This document shows, piece by piece, positions 18,943 through 27,992 of a stretch of 64,000 nt of DNA. The DNA is taken from NCBI RefSeq assembly GCF_002088275.1, contig NZ_AQQS01000009.1, positions 1 to 64,000 of the forward strand, written 5' to 3'. Source of the stretch: Aurantimonas sp. 22II-16-19i (GTDB lineage Bacteria; Pseudomonadota; Alphaproteobacteria; Rhizobiales; Rhizobiaceae). Under the pieces are notes generated by a model. That model ran no database searches. It had not been told where the DNA came from and was given only the letters and a program-made list of their open reading frames with translations. Within the stretch, counting starts at the first letter, position 1; each line of letters starts with the position of its first letter. A program made the position numbers and the translations under genes.

Positions 18943-20796
18943 ATGGAGCGCCGCCCGATGGCCGCCCGCCTGTTTCTCCTCCTCGCCGTCCTCCTCGGCC
19001 CCGGCCTCGGCTTCGGCGCTTCGGCCGGCGCCGAAAGCCGCGACCTTGACGCCCTGATCGCCGATCCCGCCGAGTGGCCGATCCAGACCGGCGACTACCA
19101 GAACACCCGCTATTCGAGGCTCGACGAGATCGACACGGCGAATGTCGGCAAGCTGCGCCCGGTCTGGAGCTTTTCGACCGGCGTCCTGCGCGGCCACGAG
19201 GGCGGGCCGCTGGTGGTCGGCGACATCATGTATGTCCACACGCCGTTTCCCAACACGGTCTATGCGCTCGATCTCTCCAGGGACGCCGAGATCGTCTGGA
19301 AATACGAGCCCCGGCAGGATCCCTCGGTCATCGAGGTGATGTGCTGCGACACCGTCTATCGCGGCCTCGCCTATGACGACGGCATGGTCTTTCTGCACCA
19401 GGCCGACACCACCGTCGTCGCCCTCGACGCCGCGACCGGCGCGGTGAGGTGGCAGGCAAAGAACGGCGATCCGGCGACGGGCATGGTCAATACCGCGACC
19501 GTCCTGCCGGCGAAGGGCCGGCTGATCGTCGGCACGGCCGGCGGCGAGTTCGGCGTGCGCTGCCATCTGACCGCCTATGACGAGACAACCGGCCAGCGCC
19601 TCTGGCGCGCCTACGCCACCGGCCCGGACGCGGACATGCTGATCGATCCGGGTAAGACCACCGTGCTCGGCAGGCCCGTCGGCGCCGATAGCGGGCTTTC
19701 GAGCTGGGAGGGCGACCAGTGGAAGATCGGCGGCGCCTGCCCGTGGGGCTGGTTCGCCTACGATCCGGAGCTCGACCTCGTCTATTATGGCACCGGCAAC
19801 CCGGCGAGCTGGAACCCGGTGCAGCGGCCGGGCGACAACAAGTGGTCGAACAGCATCGTCGCCCGCGATCTTGCGACCGGCAAGGCGCGCTGGATCTACC
19901 AGATGACGCCCCATGACGAGTGGGACTATGACGGCGTCAACGAGATGATCCTCACCGACCAGACGGTCGATGGAACACCGCGAAAGCTCCTCACCCATTT
20001 CGATCGCAACGGCTTCGGCTACACGCTGGACCGGGAGAGCGGCGAGCTGCTTGTCGCGGAAAAGTTCGATCCGGCGGTGAACTGGGCGAAAAGCATCGAC
20101 ACGGATCCGGCGAGCGCGACCTATGGCGAGCCGGTCCGCGACCCGGCCTATTCGACCGATCAGGACGGCGACGGCGAGGATGTGACCACCGAGGGCATCT
20201 GCCCCGGCGCGCTCGGCGCCAAAAACGAGCAGCCCGCCGCCTTCTCGCCGAAGACCCGGCTCTTCTACGTGCCGACCAACCACGTCTGCATGGACTACGA
20301 GCCGTTCCGCGTCGCCTATACCGCCGGCCAGCCCTATGTCGGGGCCACCCTGCGGCTCTATCCGGCGCCGGCCGGCCAGGGGTTCGAGGCGGAGGGTGTG
20401 ATGGGCTCGCTCACCGCCTGGGACAATCTCGCGGGCGAGATCATTTGGGCGCTGCCGGAGCGCTTCTCGGTCTGGTCCGGCGTTCTGGCGACCGCCGGCG
20501 ACCTCGTCTTCTACGGCACGCTGGAAGGCACCCTGAAGGCCGTCGATGCGCGGACCGGCGAGGCGCTCTATCGCTACAAGACGCCGTCGGGCATCGTCGG
20601 CAACGTCACCACCTATGCCCATGAGGGCCGGCAATATGTCGCCGTCCTGTCGGGCATCGGCGGCTGGGCGGGGATCGGGCTGGCGGCCGGGCTGACCAAT
20701 CCGGACGACGGCTCCGGCGCGGTCGGCGCCTATCAGAGCCTGTCGCGTTACACCGCGGCGGGCGGCGTGCTGACGGTCTTCGCCCTGCCCGAATGA
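18943..20796 (+). CDS. xoxF: PQQ-dependent methanol dehydrogenase, XoxF (lanthanide) type
   Basis: 617 residues with a signal peptide ([22 protein letters not shown]), hence periplasmic. Eight-bladed quinoprotein fold: the adjacent-cysteine pair [11 protein letters not shown] that forms the disulfide over [17 protein letters not shown], and the active site [12 protein letters not shown]. The extra Asp two residues after the catalytic Asp (D-Y-D) distinguishes lanthanide-dependent XoxF/ExaF from calcium-dependent MxaF, which has Ala or Ser there. The enzyme oxidises methanol to formaldehyde or formate and passes electrons to cytochrome c. The usual partners xoxG and xoxJ, and the pqq genes, are not adjacent. 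The substrate is inferred from family resemblance. Confidence 0.88.
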   Translation: MERRPMAARLFLLLAVLLGPGLGFGASAGAESRDLDALIADPAEWPIQTGDYQNTRYSRLDEIDTANVGKLRPVWSFSTGVLRGHEGGPLVVGDIMYVHTPFPNTVYALDLSRDAEIVWKYEPRQDPSVIEVMCCDTVYRGLAYDDGMVFLHQADTTVVALDAATGAVRWQAKNGDPATGMVNTATVLPAKGRLIVGTAGGEFGVRCHLTAYDETTGQRLWRAYATGPDADMLIDPGKTTVLGRPVGADSGLSSWEGDQWKIGGACPWGWFAYDPELDLVYYGTGNPASWNPVQRPGDNKWSNSIVARDLATGKARWIYQMTPHDEWDYDGVNEMILTDQTVDGTPRKLLTHFDRNGFGYTLDRESGELLVAEKFDPAVNWAKSIDTDPASATYGEPVRDPAYSTDQDGDGEDVTTEGICPGALGAKNEQPAAFSPKTRLFYVPTNHVCMDYEPFRVAYTAGQPYVGATLRLYPAPAGQGFEAEGVMGSLTAWDNLAGEIIWALPERFSVWSGVLATAGDLVFYGTLEGTLKAVDARTGEALYRYKTPSGIVGNVTTYAHEGRQYVAVLSGIGGWAGIGLAAGLTNPDDGSGAVGAYQSLSRYTAAGGVLTVFALPE

Positions 20797-20876
20797 AGCC
20801 GCAGAGAACGCGGCCGACGCCATGGCCGACGACCAGACCGACGCCCTGACTGAACACTTGCCCGGTGAGACCGACG

Positions 20877-21518
20877 ATGCAGCATCCCCCGCTCCACGAA
20901 GACCATCCGGACCTTCAAGCGCTCGCGGCCGAGGGCCGCGTCGTCGCCTATTTCGGCTACGGCTCGCTGGTCAACCCACGCACCCTGCGCACGAAGTTTC
21001 TCGGCATCCGCCGCGCCGAGGCGGCCGGCTGGCGGCGCACCTGGCTGCCGAGGGAGGCCGGCGAGGAGATGTCGCTGCTCTCGGTCAAGCGCGACGAGGC
21101 GGCGGGCGTCCACGGCGTCGTCGTCTACGACCTCGTCGACCACCTGCCGGCGGTCGACGAGCGCGAGGCCGGCTATGCCCGCCGCATCGTCGATCTGTCC
21201 CGCCTCACCGTCGAGACGCCGCCGCTCTCCGACATTCCCGTCTACATCTACGAGGCCCATCCCGCCGCGCCGACCGCCGAGGACCGCCAGTCGGCGATCC
21301 TCCAGAGCTATCTCGACGCGGTCATGCAGGGCTTCCGCATGCTCTATGGCGACGACGGCCTGAGGCGCTTCGTCGAGGAGACCCACGGCTTCGAGACGTG
21401 GCGCCTGGCCGACCGCGCCGCGCCGCTCTATCCCCGTTCGGTGACGCTGGACCACGGCGAGGCGGAACTGTTCGACAGGCTTCTCGCCCTGCGCGGCCTG
21501 CGTGACATCTCCGAATAG
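20877..21518 (+). CDS. Gamma-glutamylcyclotransferase family protein
   Basis: 213 residues. The family signature FGYGSLVNPRT lies near residue 26 and the probable catalytic Glu is in VDEREAGYARR near 98. Members release 5-oxoproline from gamma-glutamyl peptides or glutathione. Start ATG 20877 has GGTGAG at 20864-20869, seven bases upstream; an in-frame GTG at 20865 falls inside that ribosome-binding site. It follows xoxF by 80 bp on the same strand and could be cotranscribed, but no functional link to methanol oxidation is established. Confidence 0.85.
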   Translation: MQHPPLHEDHPDLQALAAEGRVVAYFGYGSLVNPRTLRTKFLGIRRAEAAGWRRTWLPREAGEEMSLLSVKRDEAAGVHGVVVYDLVDHLPAVDEREAGYARRIVDLSRLTVETPPLSDIPVYIYEAHPAAPTAEDRQSAILQSYLDAVMQGFRMLYGDDGLRRFVEETHGFETWRLADRAAPLYPRSVTLDHGEAELFDRLLALRGLRDISE

Positions 21519-21550
21519 CGAATAGCGAATAGCGAGTGGTGAGTAACGAG
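21506..21550. repeat. Short tandem heptamer repeat at the 3' end of the cyclotransferase gene
   Basis: GAATAGC occurs three times in a row from about 21511 and then decays to GAGTGGTGAGTAACGAG. The first copy supplies the stop codon of the upstream gene. Simple-sequence tracts of this kind can change length by slippage. The rest of 21551-21858 contains nothing I recognise. Confidence 0.6.
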
Positions 21551-21858
21551 GGCGAGGGCCGCGACCGGGCGAGGCGGGCACTGTCCGGCTCGCCTTGACC
21601 GGACAGGCGAGCCCGCCCCGCGTCTCTTCAGGCATCACGAGGAATTTTGTTTACACGTCCACCGTGCTCCTGGCAGATGTTCCGCAGGGTCAGGTGGTTG
21701 CCGGGTCTTCGCCCGCTGGCCGGCGAGGTGTCTGCCTCTGCGGTGCTGGCCAGAGGTTTCTGGCGGGACTTGCCGGGCCGGGATGTCGTGGCTCGACGTT
21801 CCCCGCGCCGAGCTTTGGTGGCAGGTCCGGGCGCAGATCGTCGTAGCGGAGTTCGGGC

Positions 21859-22095
21859 ATGGCTTCGGCATGGTGCCGTGCGGTTGCAAGTGAACGGCTC
21901 GTCCGGGTCCTGATCGCGGGCCTGGCGCTCGCCTCGGCACTGGCCGCTCCGGCGGTCGCCCAGGTGCCGGACCACGTGCCGGGCACCATCTGCTTCACCG
22001 AGCGGTTCTGGTGTTGGGCACTACCCCCCGGAACGCCGGGAGCCGATTGCGTCTGCCAGTCCGTCGCCGGGCCCCAGAAGGGCAAGCTCGGCTAG
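21859..22095 (+). CDS. Small cysteine-rich secreted protein, unknown function
   Basis: 78 residues. A signal peptide (RVLIAGLALASALAAPAVAQ) is followed by a mature part of about 40 residues holding four cysteines: TICFTERFWCWALPPGTPGA then DCVCQS. This C-x6-C...C-x-C arrangement with a central F-W-C-W and G-x-P-G recurs in small hypothetical exported proteins of Hyphomicrobiales as far as I recall; no function is known. Two disulfides are plausible. It is immediately followed by a dispersed repeat. Confidence 0.6.
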   Translation: MASAWCRAVASERLVRVLIAGLALASALAAPAVAQVPDHVPGTICFTERFWCWALPPGTPGADCVCQSVAGPQKGKLG

Positions 22096-22200
22096 GGCAT
22101 GATCCCGAAAAGTGGGAACCGGTTTTCGGGAAAGACCATGCGGCAAGAAGACAAGAAGAGGAGTGAGCGCGATCGAAGCTGATCTCATCCCGCTCTAGGC
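22096..22200. repeat. Dispersed Rhizobiales-type palindromic repeat, single copy
   Basis: The core GCATGATCCCGAAAAGTGGG, continuing into AACCGGTTTTCGGGAAAGACC, is the widespread palindrome that forms a hairpin through CCGAAAA and TTTTCGG. It is followed after a divergent spacer by GATCGAAGCTGATCTCATCC at about 22170. The same two parts recur, in the same order, at 23647-23862. The remaining bases up to 22411 hold no gene. Confidence 0.85.
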
Positions 22201-22411
22201 CCGACACGGGCCACGCCGGACCCTGTTCCGGCGGAAGCATGCGGGGGGGCGAAGCGATCGAGCTGGATCGCGATCGGGGTGATGCCATCCCGCACCGGAA
22301 GCGGATCCGGGACGGCCGGAGCAGGTGCCGCGCGAGAGCATGCGAGGTCGGGCTTGTGCCGCGTGAGCCGAGGCCGGCTCATCGCGCTCCGCATGCGGCC
22401 GGGAGGATGCC

Positions 22412-23647
22412 GTGGAATATCTTCGTCATCTGCAGCAGGATGCGCTCCTCGTCGTCAATTTCGGCCTGAAGAGCGGCAAGCTCGACGATGACGGCCTGTC
22501 GACCGCCATCGCGAAGGTGGCGGCCAGGCCCGATATCGATCTCGCCGCGCCCGAGGCCCTCGCCCTGCAGCACGAGTTTCGGTTGGCGCTGCAGAAGATC
22601 CAGCCGGTGACGCTGATCGACCTGCAGAGAGGGTTCGACCCCTTTGCCCGGTCGAGCGACGGCAAGCCGGTCCCCGTGGCCCGCACACGCTTCGCCTTCG
22701 TCAGCAAGACCGCCTTCATCGTCGGTGCGCTGCTTCTGGCGTTTCTGTGCGCCTACTATACCAGCTGGCAGCGGGAGGCCGACAAGCTGTTCGCCGCGAT
22801 GGCCGAACTGGAGGGGGAGCGGGCGACGGCGATCCTCGACGAGATCGTCTTCACCGCCCATGGCGCGAAGAATCTGTTCGACCTCGATGCCGCCGATGCC
22901 GGCCAGAATTCGGCGGTCGCCGCGCTGAACGAGCGGATCGAGGCATTGCGCCGCTATGATTCGGTGGTGGGAGCCGCGGCCGCCAAGTCCGCCAGCCTGA
23001 TGCAGGATTTCAACGTCTTCCAGCGCGTGAGCTATTCGGTGATGTCGCTCGCCCGGCTGTTCGGGGACGATGGGAGGCTCTCCCTGCCACAGGGAGATTG
23101 CGGGCTGTTCACCGCGCCCGCGGCCGGCCGGGTGATCGAGATCGCGGCGAAGAGCAGCATCGAGGTCTTTGCCGACGGCATCGACAAGATGAAATACGCG
23201 CGATATCTCATCCGCTGCAAGATCGGCCTCGCTGCCTCGGACAGCCAGTATTCCCTGATCCAGAGCTTCATCACCGGCAACGTCGATTCGATCCGCGCGC
23301 TCTATCCGGTCGTCGCCCAGTGGATCCTGCCGGCGCTCTACGGCTCCTTCGGCGCCATCATGTATTTCATGCGGATCTTCATCGCGCCGACCTATCCGGA
23401 CCCTGCTGCGAGCGTCGTCGTCTTCCGCGTCATTCTCGCCGCCTTCACCGGTATCTTCGTCGTCTGGTTCATGACGCCGTCGGTGCTGGGTGATGCGGGG
23501 ATCGTCAGCCTGTCCTTCGGCTCGCTGTTCCTCGCCTTCATCTTCGGCTTCAGCATCGACATCTTCTACGACATCCTCGACAAGCTCGCCCGCACCGCCG
23601 GCCATGCGGTCGGCCAGCTCGGCTCGGGGGGCAAGCCGGCCGGCTAG
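22412..23647 (+). CDS. Membrane protein of unknown function
   Basis: 411 residues. GTG start at 22412 with GGGAGG at 22401-22406. A cytoplasmic N-terminal region of about 95 residues precedes one helix (KTAFIVGALLLAFLCAYYTSW). A large extracytoplasmic alpha-helical region of about 190 residues follows (AMAELEGERATAILDEIVF onward). Three or four helices near the C-terminus include SFGAIMYFMRIFI, VILAAFTGIFVVWFM and FGSLFLAFIFGFSIDIFYDI. I recognise no domain. The layout, a soluble head, a periplasmic helical stalk and a terminal bundle, would suit a sensor or scaffold. It is bracketed by copies of the same dispersed repeat. Confidence 0.75.
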   Translation: MEYLRHLQQDALLVVNFGLKSGKLDDDGLSTAIAKVAARPDIDLAAPEALALQHEFRLALQKIQPVTLIDLQRGFDPFARSSDGKPVPVARTRFAFVSKTAFIVGALLLAFLCAYYTSWQREADKLFAAMAELEGERATAILDEIVFTAHGAKNLFDLDAADAGQNSAVAALNERIEALRRYDSVVGAAAAKSASLMQDFNVFQRVSYSVMSLARLFGDDGRLSLPQGDCGLFTAPAAGRVIEIAAKSSIEVFADGIDKMKYARYLIRCKIGLAASDSQYSLIQSFITGNVDSIRALYPVVAQWILPALYGSFGAIMYFMRIFIAPTYPDPAASVVVFRVILAAFTGIFVVWFMTPSVLGDAGIVSLSFGSLFLAFIFGFSIDIFYDILDKLARTAGHAVGQLGSGGKPAG

Positions 23648-23862
23648 AGCATGATCCCGAAAAGTGGGAACCGGTTTTCGGAAAAGATCATGTGGCACTC
23701 GGAGCATGATCCCGAAAAGTGGGAACCAGTTTTCGGAAAAGATCATGTGGCACTCGGAGCATGATCCCGAAAAGTGGGAACCGGTTTTCGGACAAGATCA
23801 TGCGGCACTCGGAGAATGGAGCGGGATGCCGATCGAAGCTGATCTCATCCCGCTCTGGACGC
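23647..23862. repeat. Three tandem 55-bp copies of the dispersed palindrome plus tail hairpin
   Basis: Units start at 23647, 23702 and 23757 (GAGCATGATCCCGAAAAGTG...), differing at only a few positions such as CCGG to CCAG. The third is followed by GGAGCGGGATGCC...CATCCCGCTCT, a hairpin in its own right (about 23819-23860). The first unit shares its first G with the stop codon of the membrane-protein gene. The rest of the gap to 24018 holds no gene. Confidence 0.9.
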
Positions 23863-24018
23863 TCAGCCGCCCGTACTTTCGCCCTATCGTCATTTTCGTC
23901 CGGCTCTGTCATGGTCGCTCGAAGTCATGAACGTGGCGTCGGCCGGCCATTGTCGTCCGGCTGCCGAGACCGACAGCCATTCTCCAGTCGGGCGCCTGCC
24001 CGGGAAAGCGTTGCAGCG

Positions 24019-24828
24019 ATGCGGATTCACCTCGGTTGCCGGCTCACCTACGAGTTCCCCGCGCCGACGCCGATGATCGTCATCCTCAACGTCCATTATT
24101 CCCGCGTCGGCCGGCTGGAGCGGCCGGATCACCTGCAGACCACCCCGCATGTGCCGGTCGAGAGCTATCGCGACAGTTTCGGCAACTGGTGCAACCGGCT
24201 GGTGGCCCCCGCCGGCACCTTCGTGATGGGCACGGATACGGTGATCGGCGACGACGGCCTTGCCGACGAGCAGGGTTTTGGCGCCATGCAGCACCGGGTC
24301 GAGGACCTGCCGGCCGAGACCATCCTGTTCCTCCTGCCGAGCCGCTATTGCGAGAGCGACCTCCTTTCGAACGAGGCCTGGCGGCTGTTCGGCCACACGC
24401 CCGAGGGCTGGGCGCGGGTGCAGGCGATCTGCGACTTCGTCCACAACCACGTCACCTTCGGCTACGAATTCTCGCGGCCCACCAAGACCGCCGCCGAGGC
24501 CTATTCGGAAGCCCGCGGCGTCTGCCGCGACTTCACCCATCTCGCCGTCGCCTTCTGCCGGGCGATGAACATCCCGACCCGCTACTGCACCGGCTATATC
24601 AGCGACATCGGCGAGACGCCGCCTCACGGCGAGATGGATTTCGCCGCCTGGATGGAGGTCTATCTCGGCGGGCGCTGGTGGACCTTCGATCCGCGCAACA
24701 ACAAGCCGCGCATCGGCCGCATCCTGATCGCCCAGGGGCGCGACGCCGCCGACGTGCCGCTGACCCACACCTTCGGCCAGAACACCCTGACCGGCTTCAA
24801 GGTCTGGACCGACGAGATCGTCGGCTGA
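24019..24828 (+). CDS. Transglutaminase-like family protein
   Basis: 269 residues. The N-terminal beta-domain opens LGCRLTYEFPAPTPMIVILN, as in the bacterial transglutaminase N-terminal region. The core carries the catalytic Cys in ARGVCRDFTHLAVAFCRA (residue about 169), His in THHL-type position at PPHGEMDFAAWMEVYLGG, and Asp in RWWTFDPRNN. These cytoplasmic proteins are protease- or transglutaminase-like and often sit near circularly permuted ATP-grasp partners, which are absent here. ATG 24019 was chosen because the longer frame starts inside the repeat. Confidence 0.88.
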   Translation: MRIHLGCRLTYEFPAPTPMIVILNVHYSRVGRLERPDHLQTTPHVPVESYRDSFGNWCNRLVAPAGTFVMGTDTVIGDDGLADEQGFGAMQHRVEDLPAETILFLLPSRYCESDLLSNEAWRLFGHTPEGWARVQAICDFVHNHVTFGYEFSRPTKTAAEAYSEARGVCRDFTHLAVAFCRAMNIPTRYCTGYISDIGETPPHGEMDFAAWMEVYLGGRWWTFDPRNNKPRIGRILIAQGRDAADVPLTHTFGQNTLTGFKVWTDEIVG

Positions 24829-25050
24829 CGTAGAGGGCGCGGCGGCTCTGGCCCGTTTCGATCGGCCGATTTGCCTGGCGCATCCGGCAAACGCTGCGCC
24901 GGCGTCATCCATGATGACAAACTGGTCGATAAGTGCTTAAACGCCGCCCACGTGTCGAGCGCGGCGTGATCAGGTCCGGTTCCACACGCACAAACCCACG
25001 AAGACACAGAGGCGAGGAACGACCGGCTGGCCCGGTCAGGAGACATTGTG

Positions 25051-26430
25051 ATGGCGAAGGATTGGACACCGTCGAGCTGGCGCGCAAAGCCCGTCATGCA
25101 GATGCCCGACTATCCGGATCCCGAAGCGCTCGCGGCGACCGAGAAGCGTCTCGCCAGCTATCCGCCGCTGGTTTTTGCCGGTGAGGCGCGCAAGCTGACG
25201 CGCTCTCTGGCCGAAGTCGCAGACGGCCGCGCGTTCCTCCTCCAGGGCGGCGACTGCGCCGAGAGCTTCGCCGAGCACGGCGCCGACAACATCCGCGACT
25301 TCTTCCGCGCCTTCCTGCAGATGGCCATCGTCCTCACCTTCGCCGGCGCCCAGCCGGTGGTGAAGGTCGGCCGCATCGCCGGACAGTTCGCCAAGCCGCG
25401 TTCGTCGGGCTCCGAAACCAAGGACGGCCAGACCCTGCCGGCCTATCGCGGCGACATCGTCAACGGCATCGAGTTCGACGCGGCCTCCCGCATTCCGAAC
25501 CCGGAGCGCCAGATCATGGCTTACCGGCAGTCGGCGGCGACGCTGAACCTTTTGCGCGCCTTCGCGCAGGGCGGCTACGCCAATCTCGACAACGTCCACC
25601 AGTGGATGCTCGGCTTCGTCGCCGGCAGCCCCGAGGCGGACCGCTACCGGGCGCTGGCCGACAAGATCTCCGAGACCATGGCCTTCATGCGGGCGATCGG
25701 CATCGACGCCGAGAACCACCCGTCGCTGCGCGAGACCGATTTCTTCACCAGCCACGAGGCGCTGCTGCTCGGCTACGAGGAGGCGATGACCCGCGTCGAT
25801 TCGACCTCCGGCGACTGGTATGCCACCTCCGGCCACATGATCTGGATCGGCGACCGCACCCGCCAGCTCGACCACGCCCACATCGAGTTCTGCCGCGGCA
25901 TCAAGAATCCGCTCGGCCTGAAATGCGGCCCGACCTCCGATCCCGACGATCTGATCCGCCTGATCGACCGGCTCAACCCGGAGAACAAGGCCGGCCGGCT
26001 GACGCTGATCACCCGCTTCGGCCACGAGCGCGTGGAAGAGTGCCTGCCGCGGCTGATCCGCGCCGTCGAGCGCGAGGGCAGGAAGGTCGTCTGGTCCTGC
26101 GACCCGATGCATGGCAACACGATCACGCTGAACCACTACAAGACCCGGCCCTTCGAGCGCATCCTCGCCGAGGTGGAGGCCTTCTTCGCGGTGCATCGGG
26201 CGGAAGGCACCCATCCGGGCGGCATCCACATCGAGATGACCGGCAAGGACGTGACGGAGTGTACCGGCGGCGCCCGGCCGATCCTCGCCGAGGACCTGTC
26301 GGACCGCTACCACACCCATTGCGATCCGAGGCTCAACGCCAACCAGGCGCTGGAACTCGCCTTCCTCGTCGCCGAGCTCCTGAAGAAGGACCACGCGGCG
26401 GCGGAGCAGAAGGTCAAGGCGGCGGGGTAA
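25051..26430 (+). CDS. aroG: Class II 3-deoxy-7-phosphoheptulonate (DAHP) synthase
   Basis: 459 residues, the plant-type (class II) length. It condenses phosphoenolpyruvate and erythrose 4-phosphate in the first step of aromatic amino-acid synthesis. Typical segments are [11 protein letters not shown] at the start, [14 protein letters not shown] near residue 67, [40 protein letters not shown], and [18 protein letters not shown]. The start at ATG 25051 gives a seven-base spacing from AGGAGA (25038-25043), better than the GTG at 25048. No attenuator was recognised upstream. Confidence 0.95.
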   Translation: MAKDWTPSSWRAKPVMQMPDYPDPEALAATEKRLASYPPLVFAGEARKLTRSLAEVADGRAFLLQGGDCAESFAEHGADNIRDFFRAFLQMAIVLTFAGAQPVVKVGRIAGQFAKPRSSGSETKDGQTLPAYRGDIVNGIEFDAASRIPNPERQIMAYRQSAATLNLLRAFAQGGYANLDNVHQWMLGFVAGSPEADRYRALADKISETMAFMRAIGIDAENHPSLRETDFFTSHEALLLGYEEAMTRVDSTSGDWYATSGHMIWIGDRTRQLDHAHIEFCRGIKNPLGLKCGPTSDPDDLIRLIDRLNPENKAGRLTLITRFGHERVEECLPRLIRAVEREGRKVVWSCDPMHGNTITLNHYKTRPFERILAEVEAFFAVHRAEGTHPGGIHIEMTGKDVTECTGGARPILAEDLSDRYHTHCDPRLNANQALELAFLVAELLKKDHAAAEQKVKAAG

Positions 26431-26523
26431 GCGCTCGCCGCGGCATCTCCTTCGCGATCCACCTTAAACGGTGAACGATGCGTCGGGCCTTCTCGGGCCT
26501 GACGCGGTCACCTCAAGCGCATA

Positions 26524-26550
26524 GTCTCCGGAAGGTTCGTTTCCGGAGAC
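26524..26550 (+). promoter_or_regulatory. Hairpin covering the ribosome-binding site of the dioxygenase gene
   Basis: GTCTCCGGAA (26524-26533) and TTCCGGAGAC (26541-26550) form a perfect 10-bp stem with a 7-base loop. The GGAG in its 3' arm is the probable Shine-Dalgarno sequence, ending seven bases before ATG 26556, so the folded form would hide it. Confidence 0.6.
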
Positions 26551-26555
26551 CCACC

Positions 26556-27362
26556 ATGCTGCCGACCCTGTTCCTCTCCCACGGCTCGCCCGACATCGCG
26601 GTGGCCGAGACGCCGGCGACGGCGTTCCTGCGGGATCTGGCGGCGAGCCTGCCGCGGCCGCGGGCGATCGTCGTCGCCAGCGCCCATTTCGAGGCGACGG
26701 GCCGCGTCCTCGTCACCGGCGACGCGCAGCCCGAGACCATCCACGACTTCGGCGGCTTTGCGCCGGAACTCTATGCGATGCGCTATCCGGCGCCGGGAGA
26801 TCCGGCCCTGGCGCAGGAGATCGCCGCGGGGCTCGGCGCGGCCGGCCTGGCGGCCGGCGTCGCCACCGGGCGGGGCTTCGACCATGGCGCCTGGGTGCCG
26901 CTGATCCTGGCATATCCGGCGGCCGACATTCCCGTCCTCGAGGTCTCGGTGGATCCTGCCCGCGATGCCGCCTACCACTACCGGCTCGGCGAGGCGCTGG
27001 CGGGTCTTGCGGGGCGGGGCGTCCTCGTCGTCGGGTCCGGCTCCCTGACCCACAATCTGCGCGAGGCGTTCCCCAATCTGCGCGCCGGCCGGCGCCAGGC
27101 CGAGGTGCCGGACTGGGTGGAGGCCTTCGCCGCCTGGATGGGCGAGCGGCTGGCCGAAGGCGACGTCGAGGCCCTCCTCGACTACCGCCGGCGGGCGCCC
27201 TTTGCCCGCGAAAACCACCCGACCGACGAGCATCTGATGCCGCTCTATGTCGCGCTCGGGGCGAGTTCGGGAATGGGAGCGGGGACTTCGACCATGCTGC
27301 ATCGAAGCCGCGACTTCGGCGTTCTCGCCATGGAAGCCTTCGCCTTCTCCAGGGCCGCCTGA
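26556..27362 (+). CDS. DODA-type extradiol aromatic ring-opening dioxygenase
   Basis: 268 residues of the LigB/YgiD family: TLFLSHGSPDIA with the first metal-binding His, VVASAHFEATG with the second, GFDHGAWVPLILAYPAADIP, and VVGSGSLTHNLRE. Related enzymes use zinc or iron to open catechol-type rings such as L-DOPA. The physiological substrate in bacteria is usually unknown. ATG 26556 gives the standard start MLPTLFLSHGSP. Its ribosome-binding site lies in a perfect hairpin (26524-26550). It is followed 42 bp later by the hemerythrin gene and may share its transcript. Confidence 0.9.
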   Translation: MLPTLFLSHGSPDIAVAETPATAFLRDLAASLPRPRAIVVASAHFEATGRVLVTGDAQPETIHDFGGFAPELYAMRYPAPGDPALAQEIAAGLGAAGLAAGVATGRGFDHGAWVPLILAYPAADIPVLEVSVDPARDAAYHYRLGEALAGLAGRGVLVVGSGSLTHNLREAFPNLRAGRRQAEVPDWVEAFAAWMGERLAEGDVEALLDYRRRAPFARENHPTDEHLMPLYVALGASSGMGAGTSTMLHRSRDFGVLAMEAFAFSRAA

Positions 27363-27404
27363 CACCCCGCACGAAACCCCATCTCTCACGCGCGAAAGGA
27401 CATG

Positions 27405-27992
27405 ATGAGCGAGAGCTTCGATCTCGATGCGCGCCCCGGCCTGCCGGCGGACCTGCGCCATCTCCTGGAAAAATACCCGCGCGAGACATGGCAGGGCCAT
27501 GCCAACATCGAGGGAACGGCGCGGTTCTGGCTGTCGCGCCACGACATGTTCCGCGAGCTCGGCCGCGCGCTGGCCGAGGCGCTCGAACAGGAGCGGGAAG
27601 GGCAGGTGGCGATGGAGCCGTTCAAGCGGTGGTTCGTGCCGCGGCTCGGCTTCTTCCTCAACGAGCTCGAAGGCCACCACCAGATCGAGGACCTGCATTA
27701 TTTCCCCGCCTATCAACGGGCCGAGCCGCTTCTGGCCCGCGGCTTCGAGCTGCTCGACGCGGATCATGTGACGATCCACCACGATCTCGAGCAGGTGGCG
27801 GCGGCGGCGAACGGCTTCCTCGCCGCGACGGCCGCGGCGGAGGCGGGCTCGGATGCCTCGCGAAGGGCCCGCGACGCCTATTCGATGGCGAGCGAGAGGC
27901 TCCTGATCCGGCTGCTGCGCCACCTCGAGGACGAGGAGGACCTCGTCATTCCTTTGATCCTTGATCGCGGAGACGCTGCCCTCGAATCATGA
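27405..27992 (+). CDS. Hemerythrin domain-containing protein
   Basis: 195 residues. A four-helix bundle with the diiron ligand pattern: His in GHANIEG or LSRHDMF, EGHHQIEDLHYFP (His-x3-Glu), LDADHVTIHHDLE, and HLEDEEDLVIPL. Hemerythrins bind O2 or NO, or act as iron and redox sensors. An AAAGGA at 27395-27400 precedes two adjacent ATGs (27402 and 27405); the second has the better spacing. The last 47 bp overlap the 3' end of the convergent DedA gene. Confidence 0.85.
   Translation: MSESFDLDARPGLPADLRHLLEKYPRETWQGHANIEGTARFWLSRHDMFRELGRALAEALEQEREGQVAMEPFKRWFVPRLGFFLNELEGHHQIEDLHYFPAYQRAEPLLARGFELLDADHVTIHHDLEQVAAAANGFLAATAAAEAGSDASRRARDAYSMASERLLIRLLRHLEDEEDLVIPLILDRGDAALES

Noticed and set aside
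23647-23811. CRISPR-like array
   Set aside because: The three 55-bp units are head-to-tail palindromes without unique spacers; they match a dispersed intergenic repeat.
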